Assembly: GCF_000176235.1 (NCBI RefSeq)
Contig: NZ_ACZV01000002.1
Location: 206,426 to 270,425, forward strand
DNA length: 64,000 nucleotides
Origin: Vibrio orientalis CIP 102891 = ATCC 33934
GTDB lineage: Bacteria > Pseudomonadota > Gammaproteobacteria > Enterobacterales > Vibrionaceae
Reading direction: 5' to 3'
A program made the position numbers and the translations under genes. Positions 18,581 to 28,970 of this stretch are shown here, in pieces. Numbering within the stretch: position 1 is the stretch's first letter; every line of letters starts with the position of its first letter. Under the pieces are notes generated by a model that saw nothing but the letters and a program-made list of their open reading frames with translations, was not told where the DNA came from and ran no database searches.

Positions 18581-19732
18581 TTAAGCCGTCAGTGCTAGGA
18601 TTGTGCCTGGCAGTGCAACGAACACTGCTAATAGATAACCAGCAACAACCGCTTTGTTCTTCACTGCCATATCAGAGATAAGGTCTGCACCTTTCACTGG
18701 AATCTCACGTAGGAACGGAATGCCGTAGATGAATACCGTCGCCATTAGGTTGAACACTAGGTGTACAAGTGCAATCTGTAGAGCGAATACTGCGAACTCG
18801 CCAGATACTGCTGTTGCAGCAAGTAGAGCTGTAATACACGTACCGATGTTTGCACCTAGAGTGAACGGGTAAACATCACGCACTTTTAGAACACCTGAAC
18901 CAACCAGTGGAACCATTAGACTTGTTGTCGTAGAAGAAGACTGAACAAGTACTGTGACTACTGAACCTGATACGATACCGTGAATTGGACCACGACCGAT
19001 TGCATTCTTCAGGATTTCACGAGCACGGCCAACCATTAGGCTCTTCATTAGCTTACCCATCACTGTGATTGCAACGAAGATTGTCGCGATACCCAGAACG
19101 ATAAGTAGAACGCCACCAACTTGGTCACCAAATGTTGCTAACGGCTCTTTAACTGCACTTACAACTGGCTTAGTAATTGGCTTGATGAAGTTTAGACCTT
19201 TGATGCTCATGTCACCTGTTGCTAGGAATGGAGATACTAGCCAGTGTGAAATCTTATCAAGGATGCCGAACATCATTTCTAGAGGTAGGAAAATTGCTAC
19301 CGCTAATAGGTTAAAGAAGTCATGAATCGTCGCACTTGCAAAAGCACGTTTAAATTCTTCTTTGCAACGAACGTGACCTAGAGAAACTAGCGTGTTCGTC
19401 ACAGTAGTACCGATGTTTGCACCCATCACCATAGGGATAGCTGTTTCCACCGGAAGACCGCCGGCAACTAGGCCCACGATAATTGAAGTTACTGTACTTG
19501 AAGATTGGATAAGTGCGGTTGCAACTAAACCGATCATCAAACCTGCTACAGGGTGAGAGGCAAATTCAAATAGAACTTTGGCTTGGTCGCCTGTTGCCCA
19601 TTTGAAACCACTGCCTACCATAGATACCGCTAGAAGTAGCAGATACAACATGAATGCCAAGTTAGCCCAGCGCAACCAGCGAGTAGTGCTCGAAATCGGC
19701 GCCGCTGTAGTAGTAGCTTGGTTCATAATCAT
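18581..19732 (-). CDS. nptA: Sodium-dependent phosphate transporter NptA
   Basis: A 383-aa Na/Pi-cotransporter of the SLC34-like family, in the same chromosomal place as V. cholerae nptA. The two inverted QSSS repeats that form the substrate site are present (ALIQSSSTVTS about 72-82; VLVQSSSTTTS about 261-271), with 8 or more membrane segments. It begins MIMNQ; ATG 19732 lies 4 bases after GGAG and ATG 19726 is the alternative. The upstream region carries two strong palindromes. It imports inorganic phosphate using the Na+ gradient, which suits a marine Vibrio. Confidence 0.92.
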   Translation of the reverse strand: MIMNQATTTAAPISSTTRWLRWANLAFMLYLLLLAVSMVGSGFKWATGDQAKVLFEFASHPVAGLMIGLVATALIQSSSTVTSIIVGLVAGGLPVETAIPMVMGANIGTTVTNTLVSLGHVRCKEEFKRAFASATIHDFFNLLAVAIFLPLEMMFGILDKISHWLVSPFLATGDMSIKGLNFIKPITKPVVSAVKEPLATFGDQVGGVLLIVLGIATIFVAITVMGKLMKSLMVGRAREILKNAIGRGPIHGIVSGSVVTVLVQSSSTTTSLMVPLVGSGVLKVRDVYPFTLGANIGTCITALLAATAVSGEFAVFALQIALVHLVFNLMATVFIYGIPFLREIPVKGADLISDMAVKNKAVVAGYLLAVFVALPGTILALTA

Positions 19733-20137
19733 TTTCTCCGTGGACCGTTAATGTCTTTGTTTTGGTCTGTTGTTGAAACTGAGGCCGATGTTAGAGGGGA
19801 AATATTTCAGTAATATTACAGTTGTGTGTAATGGTTTTTTTTTTGCTTGGGTGACAGGTTATTGCGTGTAATTGGAAATTTACATTGAATGTAAATTGTT
19901 GAATATAAAAGGTTTTACTGGGTGTTTTTGAAGGCGTTAAAGGTGTGACGAGAATCGAAAAAAAACACAAAAAATTTAGCGTAAGTAGAAGTTTATGACA
20001 GTGAATTGTCATATTATAAATTCTAAGTTCGGTAAAACTTAATTAAATTGCCAATTTGCATCGGTTTTGTCGAGTTATTGTTGTCATGGTTTGCTTCTGA
20101 TATAACCTTCCTATTCGCTTAATAAGAGTATCTGTTG
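19733..20137. other. nptA-nhaR divergent intergenic region with two palindromes
   Basis: About 400 bp, very AT-rich. 19877-19897 is a perfect palindrome: 10-bp arms AATTTACATT and AATGTAAATT around one G. 19994-20013 is TATGACA-GTGAAT-TGTCATA. Both look like operators. The second contains TGTCAT, the half-site word of Pho boxes, but in inverted rather than direct order. No ORF with coding signals is present. Confidence 0.6.
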
Positions 20138-21028
20138 ATGTCGCACTTAAACTATAACCACCTTTATTACTTTTGGATGGTGTGCAAACAGGGATCCGTC
20201 ACCAAAGCGGCGGACGCATTATTCCTGACCCCGCAAACTGTCACTGGGCAGATCAAAGCATTAGAAGAGCGTATGGAGGGCAAGCTTACTAAGCGTAATG
20301 GCCGTAGTTTAGAGCCGACAGAGCTTGGGCAGTTGGTATTTAAATATGCTGACCGTATGTTTGGCTTGAGTTATGAGATGCTGGATATCGTAAATTACAG
20401 TCAGCGTTCGAATATCCTGTTTGATGTCGGTGTGGCAGATGCGTTGTCAAAGCGATTGGTGAGTAAGATCTTAATGACCACAGTACCGGATGATAACAGC
20501 ATTCATCTGCGTTGCTTCGAGTCCACCCACGAAATGCTACTCGAACAGCTTGCTCAACATAAGCTGGATATGATCTTGTCTGATTGCCCGGTAGATTCAA
20601 GCCAAAGCCCTGGCTTATATAGTAAAAAACTAGGTGAGTCGAATATGAGCTTCTTCTGTTCGGGTAACGTCGATGATGTTAGTTTTCCAGCTGTATTGGA
20701 ACAGAGAAAGCTGTTGATCCCAGGAAGCCGTACTGCAATGGGGCGTAAAGTGCTGCAATGGTTTGATCGACAAGGCATTAAGCCAAATATCTTAGGTGAA
20801 TTTGATGACGTAGCATTAATGAAGTCATTTGCTCGCTATCACCATGACGTGATCTTTTTAGCACCTTCTATTTACGTAACTGAGGTTGAGAGTGACCTTC
20901 CTTTGCAGTTGATTGGTCATATCGAAGAGTTGAAGGAAGAGTACTACGTCATCTTTGCAGAACGTATGATTCAGCACCCTGCAGTCAAGAATGTTTGTGA
21001 TGCAGACTTCACAACCTTGTTTAATTAA
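20138..21028 (+). CDS. nhaR: NhaR, LysR-type regulator
   Basis: A 296-aa LysR-family activator. The N-terminus ([40 protein letters not shown]) contains the winged helix-turn-helix and closely matches NhaR, which responds to Na+ and activates antiporter genes in E. coli. The ATG at 20138 is taken as start; a TTG immediately before it would add one residue. No nhaA neighbour is present, as in V. cholerae, where nhaR lies between nptA and hlyU. Confidence 0.9.
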   Translation: MSHLNYNHLYYFWMVCKQGSVTKAADALFLTPQTVTGQIKALEERMEGKLTKRNGRSLEPTELGQLVFKYADRMFGLSYEMLDIVNYSQRSNILFDVGVADALSKRLVSKILMTTVPDDNSIHLRCFESTHEMLLEQLAQHKLDMILSDCPVDSSQSPGLYSKKLGESNMSFFCSGNVDDVSFPAVLEQRKLLIPGSRTAMGRKVLQWFDRQGIKPNILGEFDDVALMKSFARYHHDVIFLAPSIYVTEVESDLPLQLIGHIEELKEEYYVIFAERMIQHPAVKNVCDADFTTLFN

Positions 21029-21188
21029 GAACTTTTTTCATTTGAACAAATAGATTAGTTGTAACAATTCGATTAATATTTGAAATATTCTCGTTAAATA
21101 TCATTATAAAAATTATGGTTATATAATGCATGGTATGAGATAACGGAATGTAATTCTTGTTGTTATATTGTTTTAGAGGTAGTAGCCG

Positions 21189-21485
21189 ATGAATTTACAA
21201 GAGATGGAAAAAAACTCTGCACAGGCGGTAGTACTACTTAAGGCGATGGCAAATGAACGTCGTCTACAGATTCTGTGTTTGCTGCATAACCAAGAACTGT
21301 CAGTTGGGGAGCTGTGCAGTAAGCTTGAACTGAGTCAATCCGCGCTTTCTCAACATCTTGCGTGGCTGAGACGTGATGGTTTAGTGAATACTCGCAAAGA
21401 AGCGCAGACAGTTTACTACACATTGAGCAGTGAAGAAGTGAAAGCGATGATTCAGCTGTTACATGATCTCTACTGCAATGAGTAA
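21189..21485 (+). CDS. hlyU: HlyU, ArsR-family virulence regulator
   Basis: A 98-aa winged-helix protein of the ArsR/SmtB family. HlyU in V. cholerae, V. vulnificus and V. anguillarum relieves H-NS repression of haemolysin/RTX toxin genes. The recognition helix region SVGELCSKLELSQSALSQHL is at about 38-57. Cysteines are at 30, 43 and 96, and no metal-binding CxC motif is seen; V. cholerae HlyU is thought to be redox-responsive. A bidirectional terminator separates it from rpsT. Confidence 0.93.
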   Translation: MNLQEMEKNSAQAVVLLKAMANERRLQILCLLHNQELSVGELCSKLELSQSALSQHLAWLRRDGLVNTRKEAQTVYYTLSSEEVKAMIQLLHDLYCNE

Positions 21486-21523
21486 ATGATCTAATTTGAG
21501 TTGAAAATCTGAATTTTAGATAT

Positions 21524-21550
21524 AAAAAAACCGGCGTAAGCCGGTTTTTT
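21524..21550. terminator. Bidirectional terminator hlyU/rpsT
   Basis: A-run, CCGGC-GTAA-GCCGG, T-run: the hairpin is flanked by A7 and T6, so it can stop both convergent genes. Confidence 0.92.
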
Positions 21551-21576
21551 CTTTCACTGTATAATCAGAGTTCTAA

Positions 21577-21837
21577 TTAAAGAGCTTTGATTGCAGCAGC
21601 GAAACGAGACTTATGACGAGCAGCTTTATTCTTGTGAATAAGGCCTTTAGTTGCCATACGGTCTAGGATTGGTGTAACTGTAGCAAATGCTTCAGTTGCA
21701 GCAGCTTTGTCGCCAGCTTCGATAGCAGCAACAGTTTTCTTCATGTAAGTACGCATCATTGAGCGACGGCTAGCGTTGTGCTGACGACGTTTCTCAGCCT
21801 GGATAGCGCGCTTCTTAGCAGATTTACTATTTGCCAA
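21577..21837 (-). CDS. rpsT: 30S ribosomal protein S20
   Basis: An 86-aa very basic protein ([17 protein letters not shown]...) that binds 16S rRNA. The start is TTG at 21837 with GGGAG upstream; the frame stays open to 21852 but those residues do not belong to S20. The rare UUG start is also used by E. coli rpsT, where it takes part in autogenous control. It is divergent from murJ, as in E. coli. Confidence 0.97.
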   Translation of the reverse strand: MANSKSAKKRAIQAEKRRQHNASRRSMMRTYMKKTVAAIEAGDKAAATEAFATVTPILDRMATKGLIHKNKAARHKSRFAAAIKAL

Positions 21838-22084
21838 GGGTCTAACTCCCAAAAACTTAGTTCAGTGACAATTTAAGGGCGAGGAATATCCCCTATTTGC
21901 TCTTAAATGTCAAATAATTTGTGCAAAAACCAATCGAGCCAAACAAATTTTGGAATGAAGGGTCTTCACGGTTAAGATGGCGGGGATTCTAACAGTATTT
22001 TTTTTTCAATGCTAATACTAATCTACTCTGGTTATGACATTCCTAGTGTAAAGTAAGGCAAAATTTTCAAATCCCGAGGTTATT

Positions 22085-23647
22085 GTGAGTAAACGTCTAC
22101 TCAAGTCAGGCATGATTGTTAGTGCCATGACATTGATTTCTCGCGTTTTAGGCTTAGTGCGAGACGTTGTTGTTGCCAATTTAATGGGGGCGGGTGCGAG
22201 CGCGGATGTCTTCTTCTTTGCCAACAAGATTCCTAACTTTTTGCGCCGATTGTTTGCAGAAGGGGCATTTTCACAAGCCTTTGTTCCAGTATTAACCGAA
22301 AGCCATGCCGCCGGGGACATGAATAAAACCCGTGAGCTCATCGCTAGAGCGGCAGGTACCCTCGGAGTAATTGTCTCTATTGTTACGTTACTTGGCGTTT
22401 TAGGCTCTGGCGTGGTAACGGCGCTGTTCGGTTTTGGTTGGTTTCTCGACTGGATGAATGGTGGGCCTTCAGCGGAAAAATTTGAGCTAGCGAGTTTTAT
22501 GCTCAAAATTACTTTCCCCTATTTGTGGTTCATTACTTTTGTTGCTCTGTCGGGAGCGATACTCAACACCATGGGCAAGTTTGCGGTCTCTTCTTTTACG
22601 CCTGTCTTTCTTAATGTCATGATCATTCTGTCGGCATGGTATATCGCGCCTCAGTTAGAACAGCCAGAAATAGGCCTTTCTATTGGTGTGTTCCTTGGCG
22701 GTTTAGTGCAGTTCTTATTCCAGATTCCTTTTCTTATTAAAGCGGGAGTCATGGTTAGGCCAAAGTGGGGATGGCGCGATCCTGGTGTTGTGAAAATTCG
22801 CACTCTGATGATTCCAGCCCTGTTTGGTGTATCAGTGAGTCAAATTAACCTTTTGTTTGACACCTTTATTGCCAGTTTCCTACAAACGGGTTCAATCAGT
22901 TGGCTTTATTACTCTGACCGCTTACTGGAGTTCCCTTTAGGTCTGTTTGGCATTGCGATTGCGACGGTGATCCTTCCTGCACTGTCGCGTAAACACGTTG
23001 ATGCGCAGAGTGATGGTTTTGCCCAGACAATGGATTGGGGCGTACGCATGGTGACACTGCTTGGTATCCCTGCGATGTTGGGCTTGATGGTGTTAGCCAA
23101 ACCAATGTTGATGGTGTTATTTATGCGCGGTGAATTTAGCCCGCAAGATGTCCAGTTTGCATCGATGTCTTTGGTCGCTTACGCATCGGGCCTACTAAAC
23201 TTCATGTTGATCAAAGTACTGGCGCCAGGCTATTACTCTCGTCAAGATACCAAAACCCCAGTTAAATACGGCATTATTGCCATGGTCACTAATATGGTGT
23301 TCAACGCTATTTTTGCGTGGTTCTATGGCTATGTGGGTTTAGCGATTGCGACAGCGCTGTCTGCATTCGTCAATATGTCTTTGCTCTATCGTGGTTTGCA
23401 TCTCTCTGGTGTGTATAAGCTAACACGTAGAACCGTCTTATTTATTATCAAGTTAGTGATTGCTGGTGGCTTAATGGTCGCTGCTATATTGTGGCAATTA
23501 GAAGATATGTCCGTTTGGCTAGCTTGGAGTTTTGTTGAGCGAGTGACGGGACTGGTGCTGTTGATTGGATTAGGTGCAGCGGCTTATCTAGCGACCTTGC
23601 TCCTTTTAGGTGTTAAGTTAAAAGACTTAAAAGCAGCGACAGAGTGA
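22085..23647 (+). CDS. murJ: Lipid II flippase MurJ
   Basis: A 520-aa inner-membrane protein of the MOP superfamily (about 14 membrane segments) that moves lipid II across the membrane for peptidoglycan synthesis. The N-terminus KRLLKSGMIVSAMTLISRVLGLVRDVVVA and the region NKIPNFLRRLFAEGAFSQAFVPV are unmistakable. The start is GTG 22085 after CGAGGT. It is followed by ribF, ileS, lspA, fkpB and ispH, a conserved gammaproteobacterial run. Confidence 0.96.
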   Translation: MSKRLLKSGMIVSAMTLISRVLGLVRDVVVANLMGAGASADVFFFANKIPNFLRRLFAEGAFSQAFVPVLTESHAAGDMNKTRELIARAAGTLGVIVSIVTLLGVLGSGVVTALFGFGWFLDWMNGGPSAEKFELASFMLKITFPYLWFITFVALSGAILNTMGKFAVSSFTPVFLNVMIILSAWYIAPQLEQPEIGLSIGVFLGGLVQFLFQIPFLIKAGVMVRPKWGWRDPGVVKIRTLMIPALFGVSVSQINLLFDTFIASFLQTGSISWLYYSDRLLEFPLGLFGIAIATVILPALSRKHVDAQSDGFAQTMDWGVRMVTLLGIPAMLGLMVLAKPMLMVLFMRGEFSPQDVQFASMSLVAYASGLLNFMLIKVLAPGYYSRQDTKTPVKYGIIAMVTNMVFNAIFAWFYGYVGLAIATALSAFVNMSLLYRGLHLSGVYKLTRRTVLFIIKLVIAGGLMVAAILWQLEDMSVWLAWSFVERVTGLVLLIGLGAAAYLATLLLLGVKLKDLKAATE

Positions 23648-23737
23648 ACCTGATTAGTATATAATCCGTCAGTTTTACGCAACATGACTCTTTTTCGAAG
23701 AGTAATTAATACAAAGATAGGTTTTTAGCGGTTTCCA

Positions 23738-24682
23738 ATGGAATTGATCCGAGGCATTCATAACATCAAATCACATCATCAAGGGTGTGTATTGACGATC
23801 GGAAACTTCGATGGTGTGCATTTAGGCCACCAAGAAGTATTACGCCAAGTGTCTGAGCAGGCAAGCGTATTAGGTTTGCCGTCAACGGTAATGACCTTTG
23901 ATCCTCAGCCTTTGGAATTGTTCGCTAAAGATAAAGCGCCAGCACGTTTAACTCGTTTAAGAGATAAATATGTTCAGTTGAGTAAGCTCAACATTGAAAG
24001 GCTTCTTTGTGTTAATTTTAACCATAGGTTTGCCAACCAAAGCGCTGATGAATTTATTAGTGACTTGTTGGTGAAGCGTTTGGGTGTTAAGTTTCTCGTC
24101 GTAGGTGATGACTTTTGCTTTGGCCGTGGTCGTGAAGGCAACTTTGCAATGCTGCAAAAAGCGGGCAAACAGTATGGCTTTGAAGTCGTAAGTACTCAAA
24201 GTTTTCGTTTGGAACAACTGCGAGTCAGTAGCACTGCCATTCGTAAAGCATTAGCGAAAGATAAGCTTGATGCCGCAGCAGAAATGCTAGGGCGAGATTA
24301 TAGTATTAGCGGCCGCGTATCACATGGTCGCAAATTAGGTCGTACGATCGGCTTTCCTACGGCGAATATTCCCCTAAAGCGTTGCGTATCTCCTGTCTCT
24401 GGTGTGTATACCGTTGAGGCTCTTGGCCTTGGTGAACAACCAATAGGAGGCGTGGCGAACATTGGTAATCGACCAACCGTAAATGGGGTTCGCCAACAAC
24501 TAGAAGTACATCTATTCGACTTTAAAGCCAACTTATATGGTAAACAGCTAGAAATTGTACTTTTAGATAAGATTCGAGATGAGCATAAATTTGAATCATT
24601 CGAAGCTTTAAAACATCAAATTGAATTGGATGCTGAAGCAGCAAGGGTGTGGCTGCGCCAGCGTGAAGACCAAGCGGTTTAG
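23738..24682 (+). CDS. ribF: Bifunctional riboflavin kinase / FAD synthetase RibF
   Basis: A 314-aa enzyme converting riboflavin to FMN and then FAD. The N-terminal nucleotidyltransferase half has GNFDGVHLGHQ (about 22-32) and VSSTAIRKAL (about 164-173). The C-terminal kinase half has GFPTANI and GVANIGNRPT. A TATAAT hexamer in the 90-bp gap after murJ (about 23659) suggests its own promoter. ileS begins 55 bp downstream. Confidence 0.95.
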   Translation: MELIRGIHNIKSHHQGCVLTIGNFDGVHLGHQEVLRQVSEQASVLGLPSTVMTFDPQPLELFAKDKAPARLTRLRDKYVQLSKLNIERLLCVNFNHRFANQSADEFISDLLVKRLGVKFLVVGDDFCFGRGREGNFAMLQKAGKQYGFEVVSTQSFRLEQLRVSSTAIRKALAKDKLDAAAEMLGRDYSISGRVSHGRKLGRTIGFPTANIPLKRCVSPVSGVYTVEALGLGEQPIGGVANIGNRPTVNGVRQQLEVHLFDFKANLYGKQLEIVLLDKIRDEHKFESFEALKHQIELDAEAARVWLRQREDQAV

Positions 24683-24737
24683 TTCACTGCTTGGCATAAT
24701 GTCTAACTGTCACCCAACACAACGGAATTAAGAATCG

Positions 24738-27575
24738 ATGAGTGAGTATAAAGATACCCTGAACCTTCCTGAAACAGGGTTTCCGATGCGCGGCAATCTG
24801 GCGAATCGCGAGCCAGAAATGCTTAAGCGTTGGTATAAAGAAGACCTTTACGGCGCAATCCGTGAAGCGAAGAAAGGCAAAAAATCTTTCGTTCTGCATG
24901 ATGGTCCTCCATACGCAAATGGTGACATCCACATTGGTCACGCACTAAATAAGATTCTTAAAGACATTATTATTAAATCCAAAACACTTTCTGGTTTTGA
25001 TGCACCGTACATTCCTGGTTGGGACTGTCACGGTCTACCAATTGAACTAATGGTAGAAAAGAAAAAAGGCAAACCAGGCCAAAAAATCTCTGCGGCAGAA
25101 TTCCGCGAAGAGTGTCGTAAGTACGCGGCAGGCCAGGTAGAAGGCCAAAAAGAGAGCTTCAAGCGCCTAGGTATCATGGGTGAGTGGGATAAGCCATACC
25201 GCACTATGGACTTCGATACAGAAGCAAACATCATCCGTGCGTTAGGTAAAATCGCAGATAACGGCCACCTACTGAAAGGTTTCAAGCCTGTTCACTGGTG
25301 TACTGACTGTGGCTCTGCTCTTGCAGAAGCGGAAGTTGAGTACAAAGATAAAGTATCTCCATCTATCGATGTGAAATTCACAGCAGCAGATGAAGCGGCT
25401 CTTGTTGCTAAATTTAACCTAGCAGAAGGTCATGAAGGCCAAGGTGATGTCTCTATCGTTATCTGGACGACTACGCCATGGACACTGCCAGCAAACCGCG
25501 CAGTATGTCTACGTGATGACCTGGAATACGTTCTTATCCAAGTGGAAGCAAACGGTGAGCAAGCAGCGCAACGTATTATCGTCGCGTCTGAGCTAGCAAA
25601 AGACGTAATGGATCGTGCTGGTATTGAGCACTTCCACAATCTTGGTTTTGCTACCGGTGCCGATCTTGAACTGACTCAGTTCAACCACCCATTCTACGAC
25701 TTCACAGTGCCGGCGATCCTTGGTGAACACGTGACAACTGAATCAGGTACAGGTGTTGTTCACACTGCACCAGGCCATGGTCAAGAAGACTTTGTGGTTG
25801 GTAAAAAATACGACCTAGAAATCGCAAACCCAGTCGGTTCTAACGGTGTTTACCTACCTGATACTGAGCTATTTGCTGGTCAGCACGTATTCAAAGCGAA
25901 CGATTCAGTTCTTGAAGTTCTGAAAGAGAAAGGTGCGCTACTACACCACCATGCATACGAGCACAGCTACCCACACTGTTGGAGACACAAAACTCCAATC
26001 ATCTTCCGTGCAACACCACAGTGGTTCGTATCTATGGACCAAGCAGGCCTGCGTGCAAAAGCACTAGAGTCAATCAAGGGTGTTGAGTGGATGCCTGAGT
26101 GGGGCCAAAGCCGTATCGAAGGTATGGTTGAAGGTCGCCCAGAGTGGTGTATTTCTCGTCAACGTACTTGGGGTGTGCCAATCGCTCTATTCGTTCATAA
26201 AGAAACAGCAGAGCTTCACCCGAATACGATTGAACTAGTTGAGAAAGTAGCTCAGTTAGTTGAAGAGAAAGGCATTCAAGCTTGGTGGGATGTAGAAATC
26301 GCAGACCTACTAGGCGAAGAAGCCGATAAGTACGAGAAAGTGCTTGATACGCTAGACGTATGGTTTGATTCAGGTGTGACTCACTACTCAGTCGTTGATG
26401 CTCGTGAAGAGTACAACGGTGCAAGCGCTGATCTATACCTTGAAGGTTCAGACCAGCACCGTGGTTGGTTCCAATCTTCACTGATCTCATCTATCGCGAT
26501 GAAAGGTGAAGCACCATACAAGCAAGTACTAACACACGGCTTCGTTGTTGATGGTCACGGTCGTAAGATGTCTAAATCTATCGGTAACGTAGTTGCGCCA
26601 AAAGACGTAACCAACAAGCTAGGTGCAGATATTCTACGTCTATGGGTTGCTTCGACAGATTACACTGGTGAAGTTGCCGTATCAGACGAAATCCTGAAGC
26701 GCAGCGCAGATGCATACCGCCGTATCCGTAACACTGCACGTTTCTTCCTAGCAAACCTAAGCGGCTTTAACCCAGCAACTGACATCGTTCCTGCAGAAGA
26801 GATGGTGGCACTGGATCGTTGGGCTGTAGGCCGTGCACTGGCTGCGCAAGAAGAGATTGTTAAAGCGTACGGTGAGTACAACACGCACGCAGTTACACAG
26901 CGTCTAATGCAGTTCTGTTCGATTGAAATGGGTTCATTCTACCTAGACGTGATCAAAGACCGTCAGTACACAGCGAAACTGGGTGGTCACGCTCAACGTA
27001 GCTGTCAAACAGCGCTTTACTACATCGTAGAAGCTCTTGTTCGTTGGATGGCGCCTATCATGTCATTCACTGCGGATGAAATTTGGAACGAAATGCCTGG
27101 TGAGCGTGATAAGTTCGTCTTCACTGGTGAGTGGTTCGAAGGTCTATTCGGTCTTGCTGAAGGCGAAGAGCTAAGCAACGAATTCTGGGCAGAGATGCAA
27201 GCGGTTCGTGGTGGCGTGAATAAGCTGCTAGAAGATGCGCGTAAAGAGAAGACTATCGGTGGTTCACTACAAGCAGAGCTAACCCTATACGCAGATGATG
27301 CGCTAGCGGCGAAAATCAACAAACTTGAAGATGAGCTACGCTTTGTTCTTCTAACCTCTGCAGCAACAGTGAAGCCTCTCAGCGAGAAGACGGATGCAGC
27401 GCAAGCAACGGATGTTGAAGGCCTGTTCGTTGAAGTTGTAGCAACAGAAAACGAGAAGTGTGACCGTTGTTGGCACCATACTCCTGACGTAGGCACAATC
27501 GAAGGTCACGAGAAGATCTGTGGTCGCTGTGCAACGAACGTTGATGGTGAAGGCGAAGTGCGCAAATTCGCATAG
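24738..27575 (+). CDS. ileS: Isoleucyl-tRNA synthetase
   Basis: A 945-aa class I synthetase (E. coli 938 aa). HIGH is at residues 65-68 ([11 protein letters not shown]), KMSKS is in [10 protein letters not shown], and the CP1 editing domain is intact ([13 protein letters not shown]). The C-terminal zinc-binding Cys pairs CDRCWHH and CGRCATN are present. It charges tRNA-Ile. Downstream, instead of running straight into lspA, there is a terminator-like hairpin and a palindromic repeat. Confidence 0.97.
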   Translation: MSEYKDTLNLPETGFPMRGNLANREPEMLKRWYKEDLYGAIREAKKGKKSFVLHDGPPYANGDIHIGHALNKILKDIIIKSKTLSGFDAPYIPGWDCHGLPIELMVEKKKGKPGQKISAAEFREECRKYAAGQVEGQKESFKRLGIMGEWDKPYRTMDFDTEANIIRALGKIADNGHLLKGFKPVHWCTDCGSALAEAEVEYKDKVSPSIDVKFTAADEAALVAKFNLAEGHEGQGDVSIVIWTTTPWTLPANRAVCLRDDLEYVLIQVEANGEQAAQRIIVASELAKDVMDRAGIEHFHNLGFATGADLELTQFNHPFYDFTVPAILGEHVTTESGTGVVHTAPGHGQEDFVVGKKYDLEIANPVGSNGVYLPDTELFAGQHVFKANDSVLEVLKEKGALLHHHAYEHSYPHCWRHKTPIIFRATPQWFVSMDQAGLRAKALESIKGVEWMPEWGQSRIEGMVEGRPEWCISRQRTWGVPIALFVHKETAELHPNTIELVEKVAQLVEEKGIQAWWDVEIADLLGEEADKYEKVLDTLDVWFDSGVTHYSVVDAREEYNGASADLYLEGSDQHRGWFQSSLISSIAMKGEAPYKQVLTHGFVVDGHGRKMSKSIGNVVAPKDVTNKLGADILRLWVASTDYTGEVAVSDEILKRSADAYRRIRNTARFFLANLSGFNPATDIVPAEEMVALDRWAVGRALAAQEEIVKAYGEYNTHAVTQRLMQFCSIEMGSFYLDVIKDRQYTAKLGGHAQRSCQTALYYIVEALVRWMAPIMSFTADEIWNEMPGERDKFVFTGEWFEGLFGLAEGEELSNEFWAEMQAVRGGVNKLLEDARKEKTIGGSLQAELTLYADDALAAKINKLEDELRFVLLTSAATVKPLSEKTDAAQATDVEGLFVEVVATENEKCDRCWHHTPDVGTIEGHEKICGRCATNVDGEGEVRKFA

Positions 27576-27613
27576 TTTAGCTCAACGAGAAGTTGAACTT
27601 TATTGAAATATTA

Positions 27614-27642
27614 TAGCCCCAGTACATACTGGGGTTATTTTT
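27614..27642 (+). terminator. Terminator-like hairpin between ileS and lspA
   Basis: CCCCAGTA-CA-TACTGGGG (27617-27634) followed by TTATTTTT. It would reduce or stop read-through from ileS into lspA. Confidence 0.75.
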
Positions 27643-27740
27643 AACTGCCGTTTTACATAAATTGCCAAGAACTTGCCGTCACTTAACCGTAGGGCTTGAA
27701 TGTGTGGGCAATACTTCGATAAGTGCACAGTAAGCTTGTT

Positions 27741-27843
27741 GAGATTCCTTACTCACTCATTCTTCGCTCTAAGGAATGACGGTGCTGTAAAGATAGTCCA
27801 GTGTCATCCTCAAGAGGGAGGAACGACCGAGTTGGGGATCTCT
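27741..27843. repeat. Solitary, inside-out copy of the palindromic repeat
   Basis: A 103-bp element: AGATTCCTTACTCACTC...GGAATGAC (27741-27780) is the reverse complement of the left arm. A 22-bp spacer follows, then GTCATCCTC...GGGGATCT (27803-27842), the reverse complement of the right arm. Read on the minus strand the order is right arm, spacer, left arm: the arms face the opposite way from the hairpin unit of the tandem arrays. It lies 39 bp before lspA. Confidence 0.88.
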
Positions 27844-27881
27844 TACAGTAGTGTCTAGTTCATGATTTTATAGGAACTTTA

Positions 27882-28385
27882 ATGAGTAATATTCCATTAA
27901 AACAATCAGGTGTGCGTTGGCTTTGGCTAGCGATTGTTATCTTCTTTGCTGATATTGCTATCAAGTTGTTTGTGATGGACAACATGGGTTATGGCTGGGC
28001 AAATCGTATCGAAGTGCTCCCGTTCTTTAACCTGCTGTATGTTCACAACTACGGCGCAGCATTTAGCTTCCTAAGTGACCAAGCGGGTTGGCAACGTTGG
28101 CTGTTTACTGGTATTGCCTTTGCGGTAACCGGTATGCTTACGTACTGGATGAGCAAGCTGCCAGCAAAAGAGAAGTGGAATAATATTGCTTATGCGATGA
28201 TTATTGGTGGTGCGGTAGGTAATGTATTCGACCGCGTAGTGCATGGATTTGTCGTCGATTACCTAGATTTCTTCTGGGGGGATTACCACTGGCCTGCATT
28301 CAATCTAGCGGATACCACTATTTGTATCGGTGCAGCAATGATTATTCTTGATGGCTTTCGTAACAAAGAACAAGCCAAAGCGTAA
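27882..28385 (+). CDS. lspA: Lipoprotein signal peptidase (signal peptidase II)
   Basis: A 167-aa four-helix membrane aspartic protease that cleaves the signal peptide of diacylated prolipoproteins. The catalytic Asp pair is visible in [11 protein letters not shown] and [11 protein letters not shown]. The gene keeps its usual place after ileS, but with a 306-bp gap that holds a terminator and a repeat. ATG 27882 follows AGGAAC. Confidence 0.96.
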   Translation: MSNIPLKQSGVRWLWLAIVIFFADIAIKLFVMDNMGYGWANRIEVLPFFNLLYVHNYGAAFSFLSDQAGWQRWLFTGIAFAVTGMLTYWMSKLPAKEKWNNIAYAMIIGGAVGNVFDRVVHGFVVDYLDFFWGDYHWPAFNLADTTICIGAAMIILDGFRNKEQAKA

Positions 28386-28408
28386 TTCGTGATTGAGTGA
28401 ATAACCTT

Positions 28409-28442
28409 AAGCGCTGTCGGTTGATTCAGGCAGCGCTTTTCT
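28409..28442 (+). terminator. Terminator-like hairpin after lspA
   Basis: AAGCGCTG (28409-28416) pairs with CAGCGCTT (28431-28438), followed by TTCTTT. Confidence 0.75.
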
Positions 28443-28514
28443 TTATGTTGAAGCGCTAATTGGTGTGCCTTTCTAGCATCGATAAAATAACAACAACTCC
28501 AAGGAAGTAGTAAC

Positions 28515-28946
28515 GTGACGACAATTGCCCAAGATTCAGCAGTAACTCTGCATTTTACCATTAAAATGCAAGACGGTTCGGTAGCCGACAGTACCCATAA
28601 CATGGGGAAGCCAGCAAAGCTTGTTATCGGCGATGGCAGCTTAAGTGAAAACTTTGAGCAGTGCTTACTCGGTTTAAAAACTGGAGACCAAAAAGCGATT
28701 GAGCTTAAAGCTGAAGATGCGTTTGGTATGCCAAACCCTGATCATGTCCACCATATGGATCGCGCCAAGTTTGTTGGTGATGCTGAGGTTGAAGTCGGTA
28801 CCATTATGGCATTCTCTGGCCGTGATGGTATGGAGATCCCAGGCATTATTACCGAAATCGCCGGTGATTCAGTAACAGTAGACTTCAACCATCCACTTGC
28901 TGGGCAAGATGTGACTTTTGAAGTTGAGATTTTGTCAGTAGAATAA
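28515..28946 (+). CDS. fkpB: FKBP-type peptidyl-prolyl isomerase FkpB (SlpA)
   Basis: A 143-aa SlyD/SlpA-class prolyl isomerase: an FKBP domain with an inserted IF chaperone flap in the middle. The VTLHFTIKMQDGSVADST start and PNPDHVHHMDR segment are typical. The start is GTG 28515 preceded by AAGGAAG. Its place between lspA and ispH is conserved in enterobacteria and Vibrio. Confidence 0.93.
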   Translation: MTTIAQDSAVTLHFTIKMQDGSVADSTHNMGKPAKLVIGDGSLSENFEQCLLGLKTGDQKAIELKAEDAFGMPNPDHVHHMDRAKFVGDAEVEVGTIMAFSGRDGMEIPGIITEIAGDSVTVDFNHPLAGQDVTFEVEILSVE

Positions 28947-28970
28947 GCGGCCAAAGAAGAAAACGACTCC

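Noticed and set aside
22018..22506. 162-codon frame antisense to murJ
   Set aside because: It lies opposite a strongly conserved gene and has low-complexity composition; a shadow of murJ codon use.
27020..27496. 158-codon frame antisense to ileS
   Set aside because: Ser-rich reverse-strand shadow of IleS coding sequence.
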